From the NCBI GenBank assembly GCA_963678275.1, contig OY782765.1:4526001-4590000 (forward strand): DNA of 64,000 nucleotides, in the 5' to 3' direction. The notes beneath the pieces are model-generated. The model did not search any database. It was not told the DNA's origin and saw nothing but the letters and a program-made list of their open reading frames with translations. The DNA is from G963677445 sp963678275 (GTDB lineage Bacteria; Bacteroidota; Ignavibacteria; Ignavibacteriales; Melioribacteraceae). The position numbers and the translations under genes were made by a program. Positions 42,049 through 51,642 of this stretch are shown one piece after another (the stretch's first letter is position 1; the number at the start of each line of letters is the position of its first letter).

Positions 42049-42477
42049 CTATTTATACCAGCCGCCCGGGCTGAATCCTATTTCAAGTCTTTCCCGGAAA
42101 TCGGCCAGAAATTTTATATGTTCAGAAAAATCATTTACCTTTCCGACATACTGTTTCCATATTTTCTTATCCATTGTGCCGATCACAAAATATTCTTTGT
42201 TCTTTATATTCTGACCCGATTTTCTGTATGCTTCCCGGACTTCGAAATCGAGCTCATTCTTATGAACAATGATAAATTCACACCTGGCGCAATATTTACA
42301 TGTATAACCCAGGGCAAGCGGGGGAATTTCCTCACCGACAATAAAAAGGGCAAATTTTCTGTTAAAAGTATTATGATTACACCTGGGACACTTGCTGGCT
42401 CTGTAATCGATATATTCGTTAATCGCGAATGAATATTTTGGTGGAAGATGCCCGATTTGTGATTTTTTTGATGACAT
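42049..42477 (-). CDS. zinc-ribbon hypothetical protein
   Basis: 142 residues. CPRCNHNTFNRKF (about residues 34-46) and YTCKYCARCEF (about 60-70) give a four-cysteine zinc site plus an extra CxxC. The C-terminal half is basic and helical, ending with a Gly-Trp. No family recognised. It is 23 bases downstream of the DUF2269-like gene on the same strand and may share its transcript. Confidence 0.6.
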   Translation of the reverse strand: MSSKKSQIGHLPPKYSFAINEYIDYRASKCPRCNHNTFNRKFALFIVGEEIPPLALGYTCKYCARCEFIIVHKNELDFEVREAYRKSGQNIKNKEYFVIGTMDKKIWKQYVGKVNDFSEHIKFLADFRERLEIGFSPGGWYK

Positions 42478-42500
42478 TTGATCCTTATAAATAAGTTATT

Positions 42501-43013
42501 TTATATGGGTGTATTGGTTTTAATTCTTTTTTTCCATGGTTTTATTGTGGAAATAACCGACGCGAAAATAATCGTGAGCGCCTGAAATACTCCAAATATT
42601 AAAAAGTTTCCCTGGTTACTTATATATGTCTGGTCTGAAAGCGCGTTCATACCTTTTGTTTTCGCAATAATTACCATTTCACTCAACCAGGGTCCCAGCC
42701 AGAATGTGCCGAATAAAATTCCGAAAATACAAATCAGCCATTTTACAATAATCCAGTTATGTTTAAACCATCCCCAGTTTGTCCAGGCTGAATAAATTAT
42801 TCCCGAGAAAAAGATTCCCAACGCGCCGGGAACAAGAATATATAAATCGATGAAATCAAGCGTAGCGAGAATTCCATATAGTTCCGCGCCGCTTTCAGCT
42901 TTTACGGTCAGTGTCATTATTGATAAAACTGTAGCGCAGCCAATCCACACACATGCCGAGTAGATGTGAAAACATTTAAGCCATTTTTGACCCTGTTGGC
43001 TCAATTTTGCCAT
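42501..43013 (-). CDS. DUF2269-like integral membrane protein
   Basis: 170 residues with four hydrophobic helices (about 15-32, 50-75, 85-112, 136-155). KCFHIYSACVWIGCATVLS and LYILVPGALGIFFSG fit the DUF2269 family of predicted membrane proteins with conserved His in helix 1, which has been compared with cytochrome-like proteins, but no haem site is shown here. No operon partner of known function. Confidence 0.7.
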   Translation of the reverse strand: MAKLSQQGQKWLKCFHIYSACVWIGCATVLSIMTLTVKAESGAELYGILATLDFIDLYILVPGALGIFFSGIIYSAWTNWGWFKHNWIIVKWLICIFGILFGTFWLGPWLSEMVIIAKTKGMNALSDQTYISNQGNFLIFGVFQALTIIFASVISTIKPWKKRIKTNTPI

Positions 43014-43242
43014 ATTCTTTTTCCGGTATTATTGACTGAACAAATGTGGAGAATTAAAATATTTCGGAGCTTTAGATATGTTTTGTGGTTGCTGACAAAA
43101 TCGTAAAAGCCAATCACAAAACACCGGCTTGTGATAATAATATTCCTTTGATTTCTTAACGAAAAAGATAAAGATAATATATGACACGGAATAAATCCAC
43201 CAAACTATCATCTAAAAATCATCAAACAGGCAATGGCTGTCT

Positions 43243-43455
43243 CTACCCGATTTTACTTATCGCTGAATGTTCACAAACTTCAATACATTTATAACAACCT
43301 GCGCAGGAGTCAGCATTTTTTATTTTCGCGTGCTTATGAAAAAAAATATTCACTTTGTCAATTACCTGATTTTTGCATGATTCAATACATAACCAGCATG
43401 CTTCACACTTTTTTGCATCGATTTTAATAAACTTTGTTTGATGGTTTGATTTCAT
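43243..43455 (-). CDS. 2[4Fe-4S] ferredoxin
   Basis: About 70 residues from the ATG at 43455; an upstream ATG at 43527 would add 24 residues without known features. CEACWLCIESC and CAGCYKCIEVC are two CxxCxxCxxxC clusters, but the distal Cys-Pro is CK/CE rather than CP in both, which is unusual. It is expected to transfer electrons to an unidentified partner. Not in an operon with a redox enzyme here. Confidence 0.8.
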   Translation of the reverse strand: MKSNHQTKFIKIDAKKCEACWLCIESCKNQVIDKVNIFFHKHAKIKNADSCAGCYKCIEVCEHSAISKIG

Positions 43456-43595
43456 GTTAATTAATTTATCTTCATTAAAAATTATTTCCCGGGGTAATTC
43501 TTCTTTGCGCAGCGGAACAGGGAACAAAAAATATCAGTCCCGACACAAGCGTTTTTCGTAACTGGCCGAACCGTGTGTATTTCCGCTATAAGCGC

Positions 43596-44648
43596 TTAAT
43601 TTCCTTGTGAAAAACATGGCATTACGTCCTGTTCAAAATATGGCTCCTGGTTTGCCCAGAACATATACCGGACTTTCAGGAAATCTTTCGCGAAGGCGTG
43701 AAGCATGGGCGCTAAACTCTTCCGGCCACTGACAACTTCAAGTGTGCCAGTCTGCCCGATATAATTGCCATCCTGAACCGCGATGCCCAACGGTACAGTG
43801 TAACTGCTTTCATGCATCATCGCAAGCGCGTGATTCAACTGTCCTTTCCGGCGGACCATTAAATCGGGCGCGCCCAAACCTACACCTATCTCTTCTCCAA
43901 ACTGGTAGATGGATCTTAAATAACCTTTATCTCTCGGGGGCAGCCATTCACCGGGCATAAAATTAGCGTATATCATTGTCACAGATTTCGGGAACGCTTT
44001 TTTTAAGGCCAGCATATTATCCTTTAAGGCTTCAACATAAATTTCACTGGTGAATGAAGTATCATATTTTTTTGAAACTCCTATAGCGGTTTCCTGGAGG
44101 TTGATCCCCTCAATTTTCCCGTCAAATTCATTGCCCAGGGCCATCAATAATCTGGCAAATCTATCCCTGACATTTTTATTCCATCTTTTGGCAACCCAGC
44201 CTCCCGGTCTGCCTTCATCATTGTGTTGACGAACCGCGCCTCCGTCATATTCTCCACTCTCCAAATAAGCGGGGACAGGTTTATATTTGGGATTAAATGC
44301 CGCGTCCTGCAATTGAATAAAGAGCTTTTTCCCTTTTGATATAAGGTATTCGTAATCCTCCCGGATTTGTGAAAAATCATATTGATCCTTTTCCGGTTCA
44401 AGCAGTCTCCAGTTATACATTATCTGCGCCCCTTCAAATCTTTCGTTTTTCAGGAAAACATGATCATGAATGACTTCCCTGTCACGGGCAAAATACACAA
44501 AATGTTTGATACTGTCTTTCGGAACAGGGCATTCAGCATTTTCATATTTTTTATAAGCGTTCAGGTATCTTTTGCCTGAGACTTTCTGCTGCGCGCTTAA
44601 TTGAATACTAATTAAAATGGTAAAAGTTAATATCTTAATTATCCACAT
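43596..44648 (-). CDS. secreted glycoside-hydrolase-like (TIM-barrel) protein
   Basis: 350 residues with an N-terminal signal peptide ending SAQ. The sequence has TIM-barrel traits: FEGAQIMYNWRLLEPEKDQYDFSQIREDYEYL (the W-x-x-LEP-x-x-x-Y-F start of beta-galactosidase-like barrels), GKKLFIQLQD, and IEGINLQETAIG with a Glu in the acid/base place. I cannot name the GH family. The last 14 bases overlap the start of the gene listed next in order of position (upstream on this strand), showing an operon. Confidence 0.7.
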   Translation of the reverse strand: MWIIKILTFTILISIQLSAQQKVSGKRYLNAYKKYENAECPVPKDSIKHFVYFARDREVIHDHVFLKNERFEGAQIMYNWRLLEPEKDQYDFSQIREDYEYLISKGKKLFIQLQDAAFNPKYKPVPAYLESGEYDGGAVRQHNDEGRPGGWVAKRWNKNVRDRFARLLMALGNEFDGKIEGINLQETAIGVSKKYDTSFTSEIYVEALKDNMLALKKAFPKSVTMIYANFMPGEWLPPRDKGYLRSIYQFGEEIGVGLGAPDLMVRRKGQLNHALAMMHESSYTVPLGIAVQDGNYIGQTGTLEVVSGRKSLAPMLHAFAKDFLKVRYMFWANQEPYFEQDVMPCFSQGN

Positions 44649-45774
44649 GATCTAAAATCCATTTTCTTATTATTTCCAGCGTCAATGGTGAAATAGTTTC
44701 TTCAATTTTTTCATATTCCATGGGGGAACCGGTTTCTGCCGATTGAAAAAGATGGTTTAACCCGGGTATTTCCATGATAGTATAATCATCTGTTTTCCCC
44801 TCTTCTAATGCTGATCTGATCGCGTCGAGATGTTCTTTCGGAGGGACCTGCAAATCTTTTCCGCCATTCAAAACAAGCGCCGGACAGGTGATTTCTCTAA
44901 ATATTTCTTTCGGCGCAAATGTAAAAGAATCATACCATCCGGGAGCGTCAATCAAATTGGCAAACTGCCCTGGGTCTTTGGGAAAATCATAACCAATTTT
45001 TTTTAACGCGTTCCTTTCTTCTTCTTTTATCCCGGCTGAACAATCCTTATACATGTCGATAATTTTTTGTTTGATTATCTCATTATTGTGTTCATCTGTC
45101 AAAATTTCATTCAAACGTCGCAATATGTTCTGGTATTTCTGAGCAGCAGTTCTGTTTATTCCAAAAGATTCCGCTACTGGTCCGATTTGCAGACTAAGAG
45201 TTTTTACTCCGTTTAACCCTGGACTTGCCATTAAAACCACAAAGGCAATGTCGGATATTTTTGCGGCGGTCATCGCCGCGATTACACCCCCTTCGCTATG
45301 ACCGATCAAACCAATATTTTTGATGTCAATTTCCGGTCTGTGGTTTAAATATTCATAAGCTGCCATTACATCCGTAACTATATCTTCTTTGGTAGTTGAG
45401 AGAAAACTGAATTCCCCTTCCGATTTACCTCTGCCGCGGTTATCAAATCTTAAGACCGCTATTCCATTTTTTGTTAAATGGTCCGCAATAACAGAAAATG
45501 GTTTATGTTTTCCGATTGTCTCATCTCTGTCTGACGCGCGATTACTGATTAAAATAACTGCCGGATGTTTTTTATCCTTGTAGGGATATGTGAGTGTGCC
45601 GGATAATTGAATACCGGCCTTTTTATTCAGGAAAGATATTTCTTCTTCAAAATACCTGTTATCCATCATTTTTGCCGAATCATCTGTTTTCAGAATACTG
45701 AATGAAAGAAAAATAATTAAAGAGAAAAGTCCGGATAACAAAAGCCTGGTTTTATTTAATTTTATAATACTCAT
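44635..45774 (-). CDS. alpha/beta hydrolase with N-terminal membrane signal
   Basis: 379 residues. An N-terminal hydrophobic segment is a signal or anchor. KKHPAVILISNRASDRDE, FDNRGRGKSEG, IGHSEGGVIAAM (nucleophile Ser in GHSEG), LNGGKDLQVPP (acid) and IPGLNHLFQ (His) mark a serine hydrolase of the Hydrolase_4/S9-like type. Its 3' end overlaps the start of the glycoside-hydrolase-like gene by 14 bases, so both are made from one transcript. Confidence 0.88.
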   Translation of the reverse strand: MSIIKLNKTRLLLSGLFSLIIFLSFSILKTDDSAKMMDNRYFEEEISFLNKKAGIQLSGTLTYPYKDKKHPAVILISNRASDRDETIGKHKPFSVIADHLTKNGIAVLRFDNRGRGKSEGEFSFLSTTKEDIVTDVMAAYEYLNHRPEIDIKNIGLIGHSEGGVIAAMTAAKISDIAFVVLMASPGLNGVKTLSLQIGPVAESFGINRTAAQKYQNILRRLNEILTDEHNNEIIKQKIIDMYKDCSAGIKEEERNALKKIGYDFPKDPGQFANLIDAPGWYDSFTFAPKEIFREITCPALVLNGGKDLQVPPKEHLDAIRSALEEGKTDDYTIMEIPGLNHLFQSAETGSPMEYEKIEETISPLTLEIIRKWILDHVDN

Positions 45775-45999
45775 TGATTATTTCAGCCGCTTAATGGAAT
45801 TTTGTATAAGCTGCTCGCTTTTGGAGTAAAGGAAAATGATAGAGCTACGCCATGCAAGTTACATGACATTTATTTGAGCAAGTGTGCGTCATAGTTAATC
45901 CATAGTAAATAAAATAACAATCCGCTATTTCGAGCGCGTAAAATCCCTAAACATTCAGTCAGATGAAAAATAGGGAAATAATCGACAAGAAACAATTGA
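45775..45999. other. intergenic region upstream of the hydrolase operon
   Basis: No gene; AT-rich, probably containing the operon's promoter. Confidence 0.35.
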
Positions 46000-46041
46000 G
46001 AATTAGGAATTAGGAATTAGGAATTAGGAATTAGGAATTAG
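46000..46041. repeat. 7-bp microsatellite, six units of GAATTAG
   Basis: Six perfect tandem copies of GAATTAG, with a seventh partial copy. A shorter GAATTAC version is at 16207-16225. Confidence 0.9.
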
Positions 46042-46549
46042 GAATGAAAAGAGGCCGGGTTTATGGTTATATTGGTGTGGTTCATTTTCTCTGAGAGAGT
46101 AAAAAACGATACCGATAGCGATTTTTTATCCTGTTTATCTAAACAATCGTGTAAATCCTGTCAATCCTTGTGCTCTTTGTGGTTAAGGAAAAAATCAGAG
46201 TAAGAGTAGGAGAATGAGTAAGAGTATGATGGCGAGGCTGGTGATTATATTGGGGTGATTCCTTTTTCCTGGGGTGAGTAAAAAAACGATACCGATAGCG
46301 ATTTTTTATCCTGTTTATCTAAACAATCGTGCAAATCATGTTCGGCTTGGCGTGAGGTTTTTGCCGGTGTTGGGGGACAGGTGGGACAAGGGGGACTTTG
46401 ATCATGGAAGATTTTCGTAACTGGAATTTTTTTACTCAGGTATAAATGAGTAAAAAATAATAGTCGCCCGGGTCGCCATGGTCCCACTGAAACGCGAATA
46501 ACCCGGGGTAAATTGAATCCCCCGCAGCGGGTCGGAAATCACTCTGATT
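46042..46549. repeat. ATCCTGTTTATC-type dispersed repeat (two units)
   Basis: Two tandem units (about 46072-46210 and 46245-46480), each with GAGTAAAAA/ACGATACCGATAGCGATTT, TTTATCCTGTTTATCTAAAC, and later GGGGGACTTTGATCATGG and AGTCGCCCGGGTCGCCATGG. Related longer units occur at 56.1-57.0 and 59.4-60.0 kb. No gene. Confidence 0.6.
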
Positions 46550-48043
46550 TTACTTCACATCTTCAAAGAGGGGAATGATTTGTTCTATAACCATCGGGAT
46601 TTTGCTGAGAGCCAGTTGACCATTTTCAAAATCGAAAGCGGTAGTTACAACCACGAGGTTTAAATCCCGGATGATCATAATAAACTGACCGCCATGACCC
46701 ATCGCTGTAACCAGGTCATGTTCTTCAGGCGACGCGGTATCAGGCTCCTTCCACCATCGCAAATTATTTTTGGAATGATGCCACCACTGATAACCATAGT
46801 CAAAGAATTTACTTTCGGCGACACGCGGTTTTGTTGATTCCCTTATCCATTCTTTTGAAACCAACTGTTTGCCCAACCACCTGCCATCGTTTAGGACCAA
46901 TAATCCCATCTTGGCCATATCTCTCGGACGCAAACTGAGTCCGCTGCCACATTGCAGCGTTCCATCCTTATGAGTTTCCCAGGTGAATTTTTTGATTCCC
47001 ATCGGATTAAAAAGATAGTTTTCGGCAAAATCCCTTGTTTCCTGGTTTTCAAGAAAACTGATCACTCCCCCGAGGAGAATGGAACAGCCGCTATTATATA
47101 TGAATCGCTTGCCCGGCAGTGCTTCAAGCGGTCTGCCCAGGATGAACCGCAAACAATCATCGGCTAAAAACATCTCAGCCGGAATATCATCCCACTCATA
47201 TCCCGCCATCATTGTTAATACATGCTCCAGGGTGATATTCTCTCTTCCCCCGGTTTTCAGAGAATCATATTCGGGGAAAAAAGAAAAAATTGACCGGCCG
47301 GTATTCACCTCCTTATGACGATCTGACGCTATTCCAAACATAATTGAAGTAATACTTTTTGTGCATGAACGAAGTTGCTGCAGATCATTCCGGTCATAAC
47401 CGTAAAAATATTCTTCCGCTACTAATTTGTTATCCTTTAAAATTAAAAGTGACTTTAAACTGCCATACTTCTGATCAATGATTTCCTTCATCAGTTTGGA
47501 AATGGACAAAGAATCGTCAGCATATTTATACAATGATTCTGTTTGCAGGCCATCATCCGTTTGGACGGGCTTGTTATACCTGTAAATGATCCGGCCATTT
47601 TCATCAGGAACCCGTGGATAAAATAATCTTACTTTCAGATTGTTATCGGCGCGGATAAAATCCAATGGTTTCTGTGTGTTATCGGGCAGATGGAACGCCC
47701 CTTTAAGTATTTTTTCTCCGGTATTCAATTTGAGTATTAAAGTATCAGAATCGGGATCAAGCATGGTGATTTTTCTCTCGGTACTGTCATACCGCGGATC
47801 AGCAAACTCACAATCGTATTTCAGTTCGCCGTTCTTCAGGAAAAAACCACGGACATTCAAAACCTGTAAGCTGTCTCTGCTGATATGTAACGCGAGCTCC
47901 TCGGCGCCCGGCCCGAAAAGATGAGACGCTTCTCGCGCGGTTATCCACAATCCTTCAATTCCCTCGCCGGTGTTGTTATCATTACAACCGTTAAAAAAGA
48001 TAATCATTAAAATAATCGCGAGGCATTCTTTTAATATTTTCAT
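46550..48043 (-). CDS. class C beta-lactamase-like serine hydrolase lipoprotein
   Basis: 497 residues. Lipoprotein signal with Cys20 (FFNGC). A 150-residue N-terminal extension of unknown fold is followed by a beta-lactamase/DD-peptidase domain. This has SxxK at Ser226-Lys229 (SCTK), YNSG (the YxN equivalent) in the middle, and HGG in GHGGQFIMI in place of KTG. Members include esterases and peptidases, so antibiotic hydrolysis should not be assumed. The gene is alone, between repeat DNA and a small hypothetical gene. Confidence 0.88.
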   Translation of the reverse strand: MKILKECLAIILMIIFFNGCNDNNTGEGIEGLWITAREASHLFGPGAEELALHISRDSLQVLNVRGFFLKNGELKYDCEFADPRYDSTERKITMLDPDSDTLILKLNTGEKILKGAFHLPDNTQKPLDFIRADNNLKVRLFYPRVPDENGRIIYRYNKPVQTDDGLQTESLYKYADDSLSISKLMKEIIDQKYGSLKSLLILKDNKLVAEEYFYGYDRNDLQQLRSCTKSITSIMFGIASDRHKEVNTGRSIFSFFPEYDSLKTGGRENITLEHVLTMMAGYEWDDIPAEMFLADDCLRFILGRPLEALPGKRFIYNSGCSILLGGVISFLENQETRDFAENYLFNPMGIKKFTWETHKDGTLQCGSGLSLRPRDMAKMGLLVLNDGRWLGKQLVSKEWIRESTKPRVAESKFFDYGYQWWHHSKNNLRWWKEPDTASPEEHDLVTAMGHGGQFIMIIRDLNLVVVTTAFDFENGQLALSKIPMVIEQIIPLFEDVK

Positions 48044-48130
48044 TATGGAGTCCGTTAATAGTATGTTTTATCAGGTTAAATGGGATAGCCGCCGTCCAGG
48101 CAGTTCGCTGTATTCTTTAATCATGGGATA

Positions 48131-48484
48131 TTACATCTCTTTGAATTTAATATACACTTCATCTCCACAATAATAGGTTTTGCATTCCTTTTTTGCAAAA
48201 TCTATCTCTTTTTCGTGGGTAATTTCAATAATATTGTTACTAAGCCAGGCAGCGGTAATTTTTTTTCCTGTACTTTTAAAATAGAGGATACCTGAGCTTC
48301 CGCCTGATTTCCACTCTAAAATACCGCTGGTGTGAATATAATTCCCGTTTGTAAATTCTTCGCAAATTCTAAATGATTTTTGTTTGTCGGGCGATTGAAC
48401 ATCAACCAGGCTGTTAACTGAAAATTCAAATTTGGCTTTTCTGCCTCTTTTTGTAAGGGAAAAATGTCCATCAATCAGCGTCAT
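48131..48484 (-). CDS. small hypothetical protein
   Basis: 117 residues, no signal peptide; beta-rich with repeated Gly-Thr/Ser turns (ILEWKSGGSSGILYFKSTG). It ends with the short YIKFKEM. Not recognised. The start overlaps, on the other strand, the leader of the AhpD-like gene. Confidence 0.5.
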   Translation of the reverse strand: MTLIDGHFSLTKRGRKAKFEFSVNSLVDVQSPDKQKSFRICEEFTNGNYIHTSGILEWKSGGSSGILYFKSTGKKITAAWLSNNIIEITHEKEIDFAKKECKTYYCGDEVYIKFKEM

Positions 48485-48557
48485 TCATCCATTCTCTGAA
48501 TTTTATTATATGCCCATATTTGATATGAACATTTTAATAAAAAAGAAAGGAAATATC

Positions 48558-49112
48558 ATGCAACGAATACAATCTTTAAACCCGGAAACTACTGTTGGCC
48601 CGTCAAAAGAATTATTTGACGCAATTCATGCTAAACTGGGAATGGTGCCAAATATGATGAGAACTATGGGAAATTCCCCCGCGGTTCTAAACGCCTACCT
48701 GGGTTTTAATGATGCTCTCGGAAAAAGCTCGATTGGGAAAAAACTCGGAGAACTAATTGCTCTTACGGTCGCGAATGTAAACGGTTGTGAATATTGCAAC
48801 GCCGCGCACTCATTTATTGGAGAACAGCTGATCGGGATTGATAAAGAAACCATTGAAAATGCCAGGCAGGGTAGTTCTACAGATCCAAAAGAAAAAGCCG
48901 CTTTAAAGTTTGCCCGTATTTTGGTCGAAAAAAAAGGCCGGGTAAGTAGTGAAGATGTTGATGAAGTAAAAACTTCCGGTTATACGGAAGCTGAAATCAC
49001 TGAAATAATTGCGCATACGGTGTTAAATATATTCACGAACCATTTTAATAACGCTTTACAGGTGGATGTTGATTTTCCGGAATCTTCTTTGGTAAAATCG
49101 ATTGCGGTTTAA
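48558..49112 (+). CDS. AhpD/carboxymuconolactone-decarboxylase-like protein
   Basis: 184 residues from the ATG at 48558, which has AAAGGAAAT just upstream; longer frames from 48432 lack homology. The motif E-(x)-CEYCNAAH (about residues 70-82) is the redox CxxC plus His of AhpD-like peroxidase-related proteins, preceded by LGELIALTVANVNG. It probably acts in peroxide detoxification or as a decarboxylase-fold protein. A good terminator follows at 49122-49158. Confidence 0.88.
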   Translation: MQRIQSLNPETTVGPSKELFDAIHAKLGMVPNMMRTMGNSPAVLNAYLGFNDALGKSSIGKKLGELIALTVANVNGCEYCNAAHSFIGEQLIGIDKETIENARQGSSTDPKEKAALKFARILVEKKGRVSSEDVDEVKTSGYTEAEITEIIAHTVLNIFTNHFNNALQVDVDFPESSLVKSIAV

Positions 49113-49121
49113 GCTGAAATT

Positions 49122-49158
49122 AAAGAAAGGCAGATGTTTTTCTGCCTTTCTTTTTTTT
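49122..49158 (+). terminator. rho-independent terminator after the AhpD-like gene
   Basis: AAAGAAAGGCAG and CTGCCTTTCTTT arms with an 8-base loop, then a run of eight T residues. Confidence 0.88.
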
Positions 49159-49261
49159 ATCAAAGACGAAATTAAAGCACGTTATATGTATGCAGATGGA
49201 AAAGGTTCATCATTTTCTAATATTGATTTTCTCACTCAGGAAAAAATTTTAATAAAATACC

Positions 49262-49636
49262 ATGAAGGATTATAATATTGACTTGTGTCAAAACAGAAAA
49301 TATGTCTGTATTCAGGTCTGGGCTCCGGTAACACTACAGGTAGCTGTTTCTTTTACAACCTCTTTATCCTCTATCGGTGAGAGACTAAAATTATCCCGGG
49401 TAGTTATAGATATCCGAAATACTAAAAGTATATCCAGTATTTTTGACAAGTATTTCTATGCCTATAAACATGCTCAATTATTGGGACAATCCCGTTTATG
49501 GAAGATTGCCCTTCTTAAGGGGGCTGCCGATACATCTCCCGATTTTTTGGAAACTGTTATGATAAATGCGGGATACCAATTCAAAATATTTACTGATAAA
49601 GATCTTGCTTTAGGATGGTTAGGCTCTGATCACTAA
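49262..49636 (+). CDS. STAS-like (SpoIIAA-type) protein
   Basis: 124 residues. LKLSRVVIDIRNTKSISSIFDKYFYAYKHAQLLG and the later KIALLKGAADTSPDFLETVMINAGYQFKIFTDKDLALGWLG match the alpha/beta STAS/SEC14-like layout with an aromatic-rich end. Such proteins are found as small single-domain units with unknown ligand. Alone, without a nearby anti-sigma or transporter gene. Confidence 0.6.
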   Translation: MKDYNIDLCQNRKYVCIQVWAPVTLQVAVSFTTSLSSIGERLKLSRVVIDIRNTKSISSIFDKYFYAYKHAQLLGQSRLWKIALLKGAADTSPDFLETVMINAGYQFKIFTDKDLALGWLGSDH

Positions 49637-49641
49637 CTAAC

Positions 49642-50221
49642 TCCAACATGTTGAGGATAATCCAGGGAGCAAAATTTGTCAAAAAAGCCCGCTAATAACA
49701 TGTTGCCGATAGCCAGGCCGCGATTCTAAATCAATAAGCCGATGGAGTCAGAAAAAGAAAAGTTATCGATTAGCTCAAGGATAGTCCTCCCCCGTCTTCA
49801 AAGAAAAACACTTTGAATCCACCCCCTCCGGCGGGGGATATTCCGATTGTTCGGATGTGCTTACAAATGTTCCCATTTAAGGCGTTTTCCTCAAGCTCTG
49901 CCTGGGGAAAATTTAGAATCTTATCACCACACTAACGCCAACATGTTGAGGATAATCCAGGGAGTAAAATTTGTCAAAAAATCCGCTAATAACATGTTGC
50001 CGATATTCAGGCCGCGATTCTAAATAAACAGGCCGAGTCGGAATCAAAAAGGAATTACCTGAGAAATATTTCTTTTAATCATAAACTGGCAGAGCCAGAG
50101 AAAGCAAAGTTAACGAGTTACTCAAAGTAAGTCCTCCCCCGTCAATGAAGAAAGGCGCTTCATTGCCACCCCCTCCGAAGGGGGATATTTGTCAGCCAAT
50201 CCAAATAGTTGAAATGTCCCC
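49642..50221. repeat. mosaic of intergenic modules left of the IS element
   Basis: In order: paired AACATGTT module (49642-49731), CTCCCCCGTC module (49781-49842), CTCTGCCTGGGGAAAATTT module (49876-49925), a second AACATGTT module (49938-50025), then AAAGGAATTACCTGAG...CATAAACTGGCAGAGCCAG and another CTCCCCCGTC module (50129-50221) that is cut by the IS. No gene. Confidence 0.7.
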
Positions 50222-50230
50222 CTCCGGAGG
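50222..50230. repeat. 9-bp target-site duplication, left
   Basis: CTCCGGAGG, repeated exactly at 51662-51670. Joining the two flanks restores the intact module as seen at 53081-53100. Confidence 0.9.
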
Positions 50231-50249
50231 CACTGCTGTCAACTTAAGG
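50231..50249. repeat. IS terminal inverted repeat, left
   Basis: CACTGCTGTCAACTTAAGG, exact reverse complement of 51643-51661. Confidence 0.95.
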
Positions 50250-50259
50250 GATTTTACCA

Positions 50260-51477
50260 TCATATGGCTCTCCTTTTGGCCATAGCATATTTCTTTTTTA
50301 TGTTCTTTTTTCGCTCGAATTTTCTATCCGGTATTACCGAAATTTTTTCCCTCTTTGATTTTTTAACAAGTCGATTATATTCATTTATCCAATCTTCACC
50401 TTCTTTGAACAACAACTTATTTATGCGATTTCGCTGAAATCCGAAACTTACATTTCGATTCACTTTATATTTTTCATACTTCAGATTACTGTTTTGAGCT
50501 ACTTCTTTGTCTATTTCTTCCTGTGCATCCTCTACTATTAGTGCGTGTATATTCCCCACAAGCAACCTGCTATAGTAATCCTGTTTTACTGTTTCTACTG
50601 TTTTCCCACTGAAATTTTCCACTTCCATCACGTTTTTCTGAAAATCAAAATATACCTCTTCATTCCACCTCAACATGTATATTTCCTCAAAATCGCTTTC
50701 TTCAAATTCTTCTTTATTTGTTAATGAGGTAATCAAATATTCATATTCTCCCGTTTTTAACAATATCTTTACTATTCTTACACTTATTTTCTCCGGAAAT
50801 CCCTGCCCCATTATTTCTTTTAATCTTTCATTCCCTCTTCTATGGGCTCCTTCTGTTAATGATATTTCTATGATCTTATCTGTTTCTTCGCTTTCGACAA
50901 ATTCCCTTGTTTCCTTTAGAAATTGCGTCCCGGTATATCTTATTACAAAATCGTATCCCATCACCAGTAGTTCGACTATCATTTCCAGCGATGGGAATCC
51001 CCTGTCGGCAACGATTATATCCTTTTTTGCTCTACCTTCTTCTTTTATTGTTCTCAATTGTTTTATTGCATGCTCTCTTTCCGACTCCCCATTTCTATTC
51101 ATTCTTGCATCTATGGCGATATTGTTCAATAGATCATATACGACTGTTGTCCAGGACATTGGGGCAAGCTGATTATTATTATTTACTCTTCCAAATTCTT
51201 CTGCCAGGGCTTGTATTTCTGGCAATTCTATTCCACATCCATCTAGTCCCATTAGTCTGTAATCTTTATATACCTTATGTTCCCGCTGATAATATTCCCG
51301 GGTTAATTTATTATTTAATTCAATATATACTTCATGTCGCATTTTTATCCTTGATTTTGAGTATGCTTGTTTGCTACAGCCGTCGGGATAAATATCACTA
51401 AGAAAATCATCCAGTTCTATACTCAGACTTCTTGATGCTATGTGTAATTGAAACATTATCATTCGTACAAATGTCAA
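50260..51477 (-). CDS. IS4-family DDE transposase
   Basis: 405 residues from the TTG at 51477, but the coding frame clearly continues upstream to 51591 (reading TSKELKEKYRRSKNDFTRNR before the TTG). DFTRNR is the usual N-terminal motif of IS4 transposases, so the true protein is longer. The only upstream ATG (51582-51584) is one base out of frame, at an A7 run (51575-51581). DDE residues are seen in MGLDGCG, VADRGFPS and the YREK signature (Y-2-R-3-E-6-K in YMLRWNEEVYFDFQK). The element may be inactive if that frameshift is real. Confidence 0.93.
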   Translation of the reverse strand: MTFVRMIMFQLHIASRSLSIELDDFLSDIYPDGCSKQAYSKSRIKMRHEVYIELNNKLTREYYQREHKVYKDYRLMGLDGCGIELPEIQALAEEFGRVNNNNQLAPMSWTTVVYDLLNNIAIDARMNRNGESEREHAIKQLRTIKEEGRAKKDIIVADRGFPSLEMIVELLVMGYDFVIRYTGTQFLKETREFVESEETDKIIEISLTEGAHRRGNERLKEIMGQGFPEKISVRIVKILLKTGEYEYLITSLTNKEEFEESDFEEIYMLRWNEEVYFDFQKNVMEVENFSGKTVETVKQDYYSRLLVGNIHALIVEDAQEEIDKEVAQNSNLKYEKYKVNRNVSFGFQRNRINKLLFKEGEDWINEYNRLVKKSKREKISVIPDRKFERKKNIKKKYAMAKRRAI

Positions 51478-51642
51478 GATTCTGTTTCTTGTGAAGTCAT
51501 TTTTACTCCTCCGATATTTTTCTTTTAATTCTTTACTTGTTATATGTTTTTTTAAGAATGATATTATTTCGTGATTTTTTTCATTTTTTTCTCAATTTTT
51601 CATTGATAACAAATTAAATTTATGATTAATTCACTTTCTTTT

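Noticed and set aside
43243..43527. longer ferredoxin starting at 43527
   Set aside because: The extra 24 residues show no ferredoxin feature; the ATG at 43455 gives a normal start, though the longer form cannot be ruled out.
48432..48557. upstream extension of the AhpD-like gene
   Set aside because: Overlaps the leader of the opposite gene and lacks homology; the ATG at 48558 has a good ribosome-binding site.
50675..51401. 164-165-codon plus-strand frames within the IS element
   Set aside because: Antisense shadows of the transposase, which has DDE and YREK motifs.
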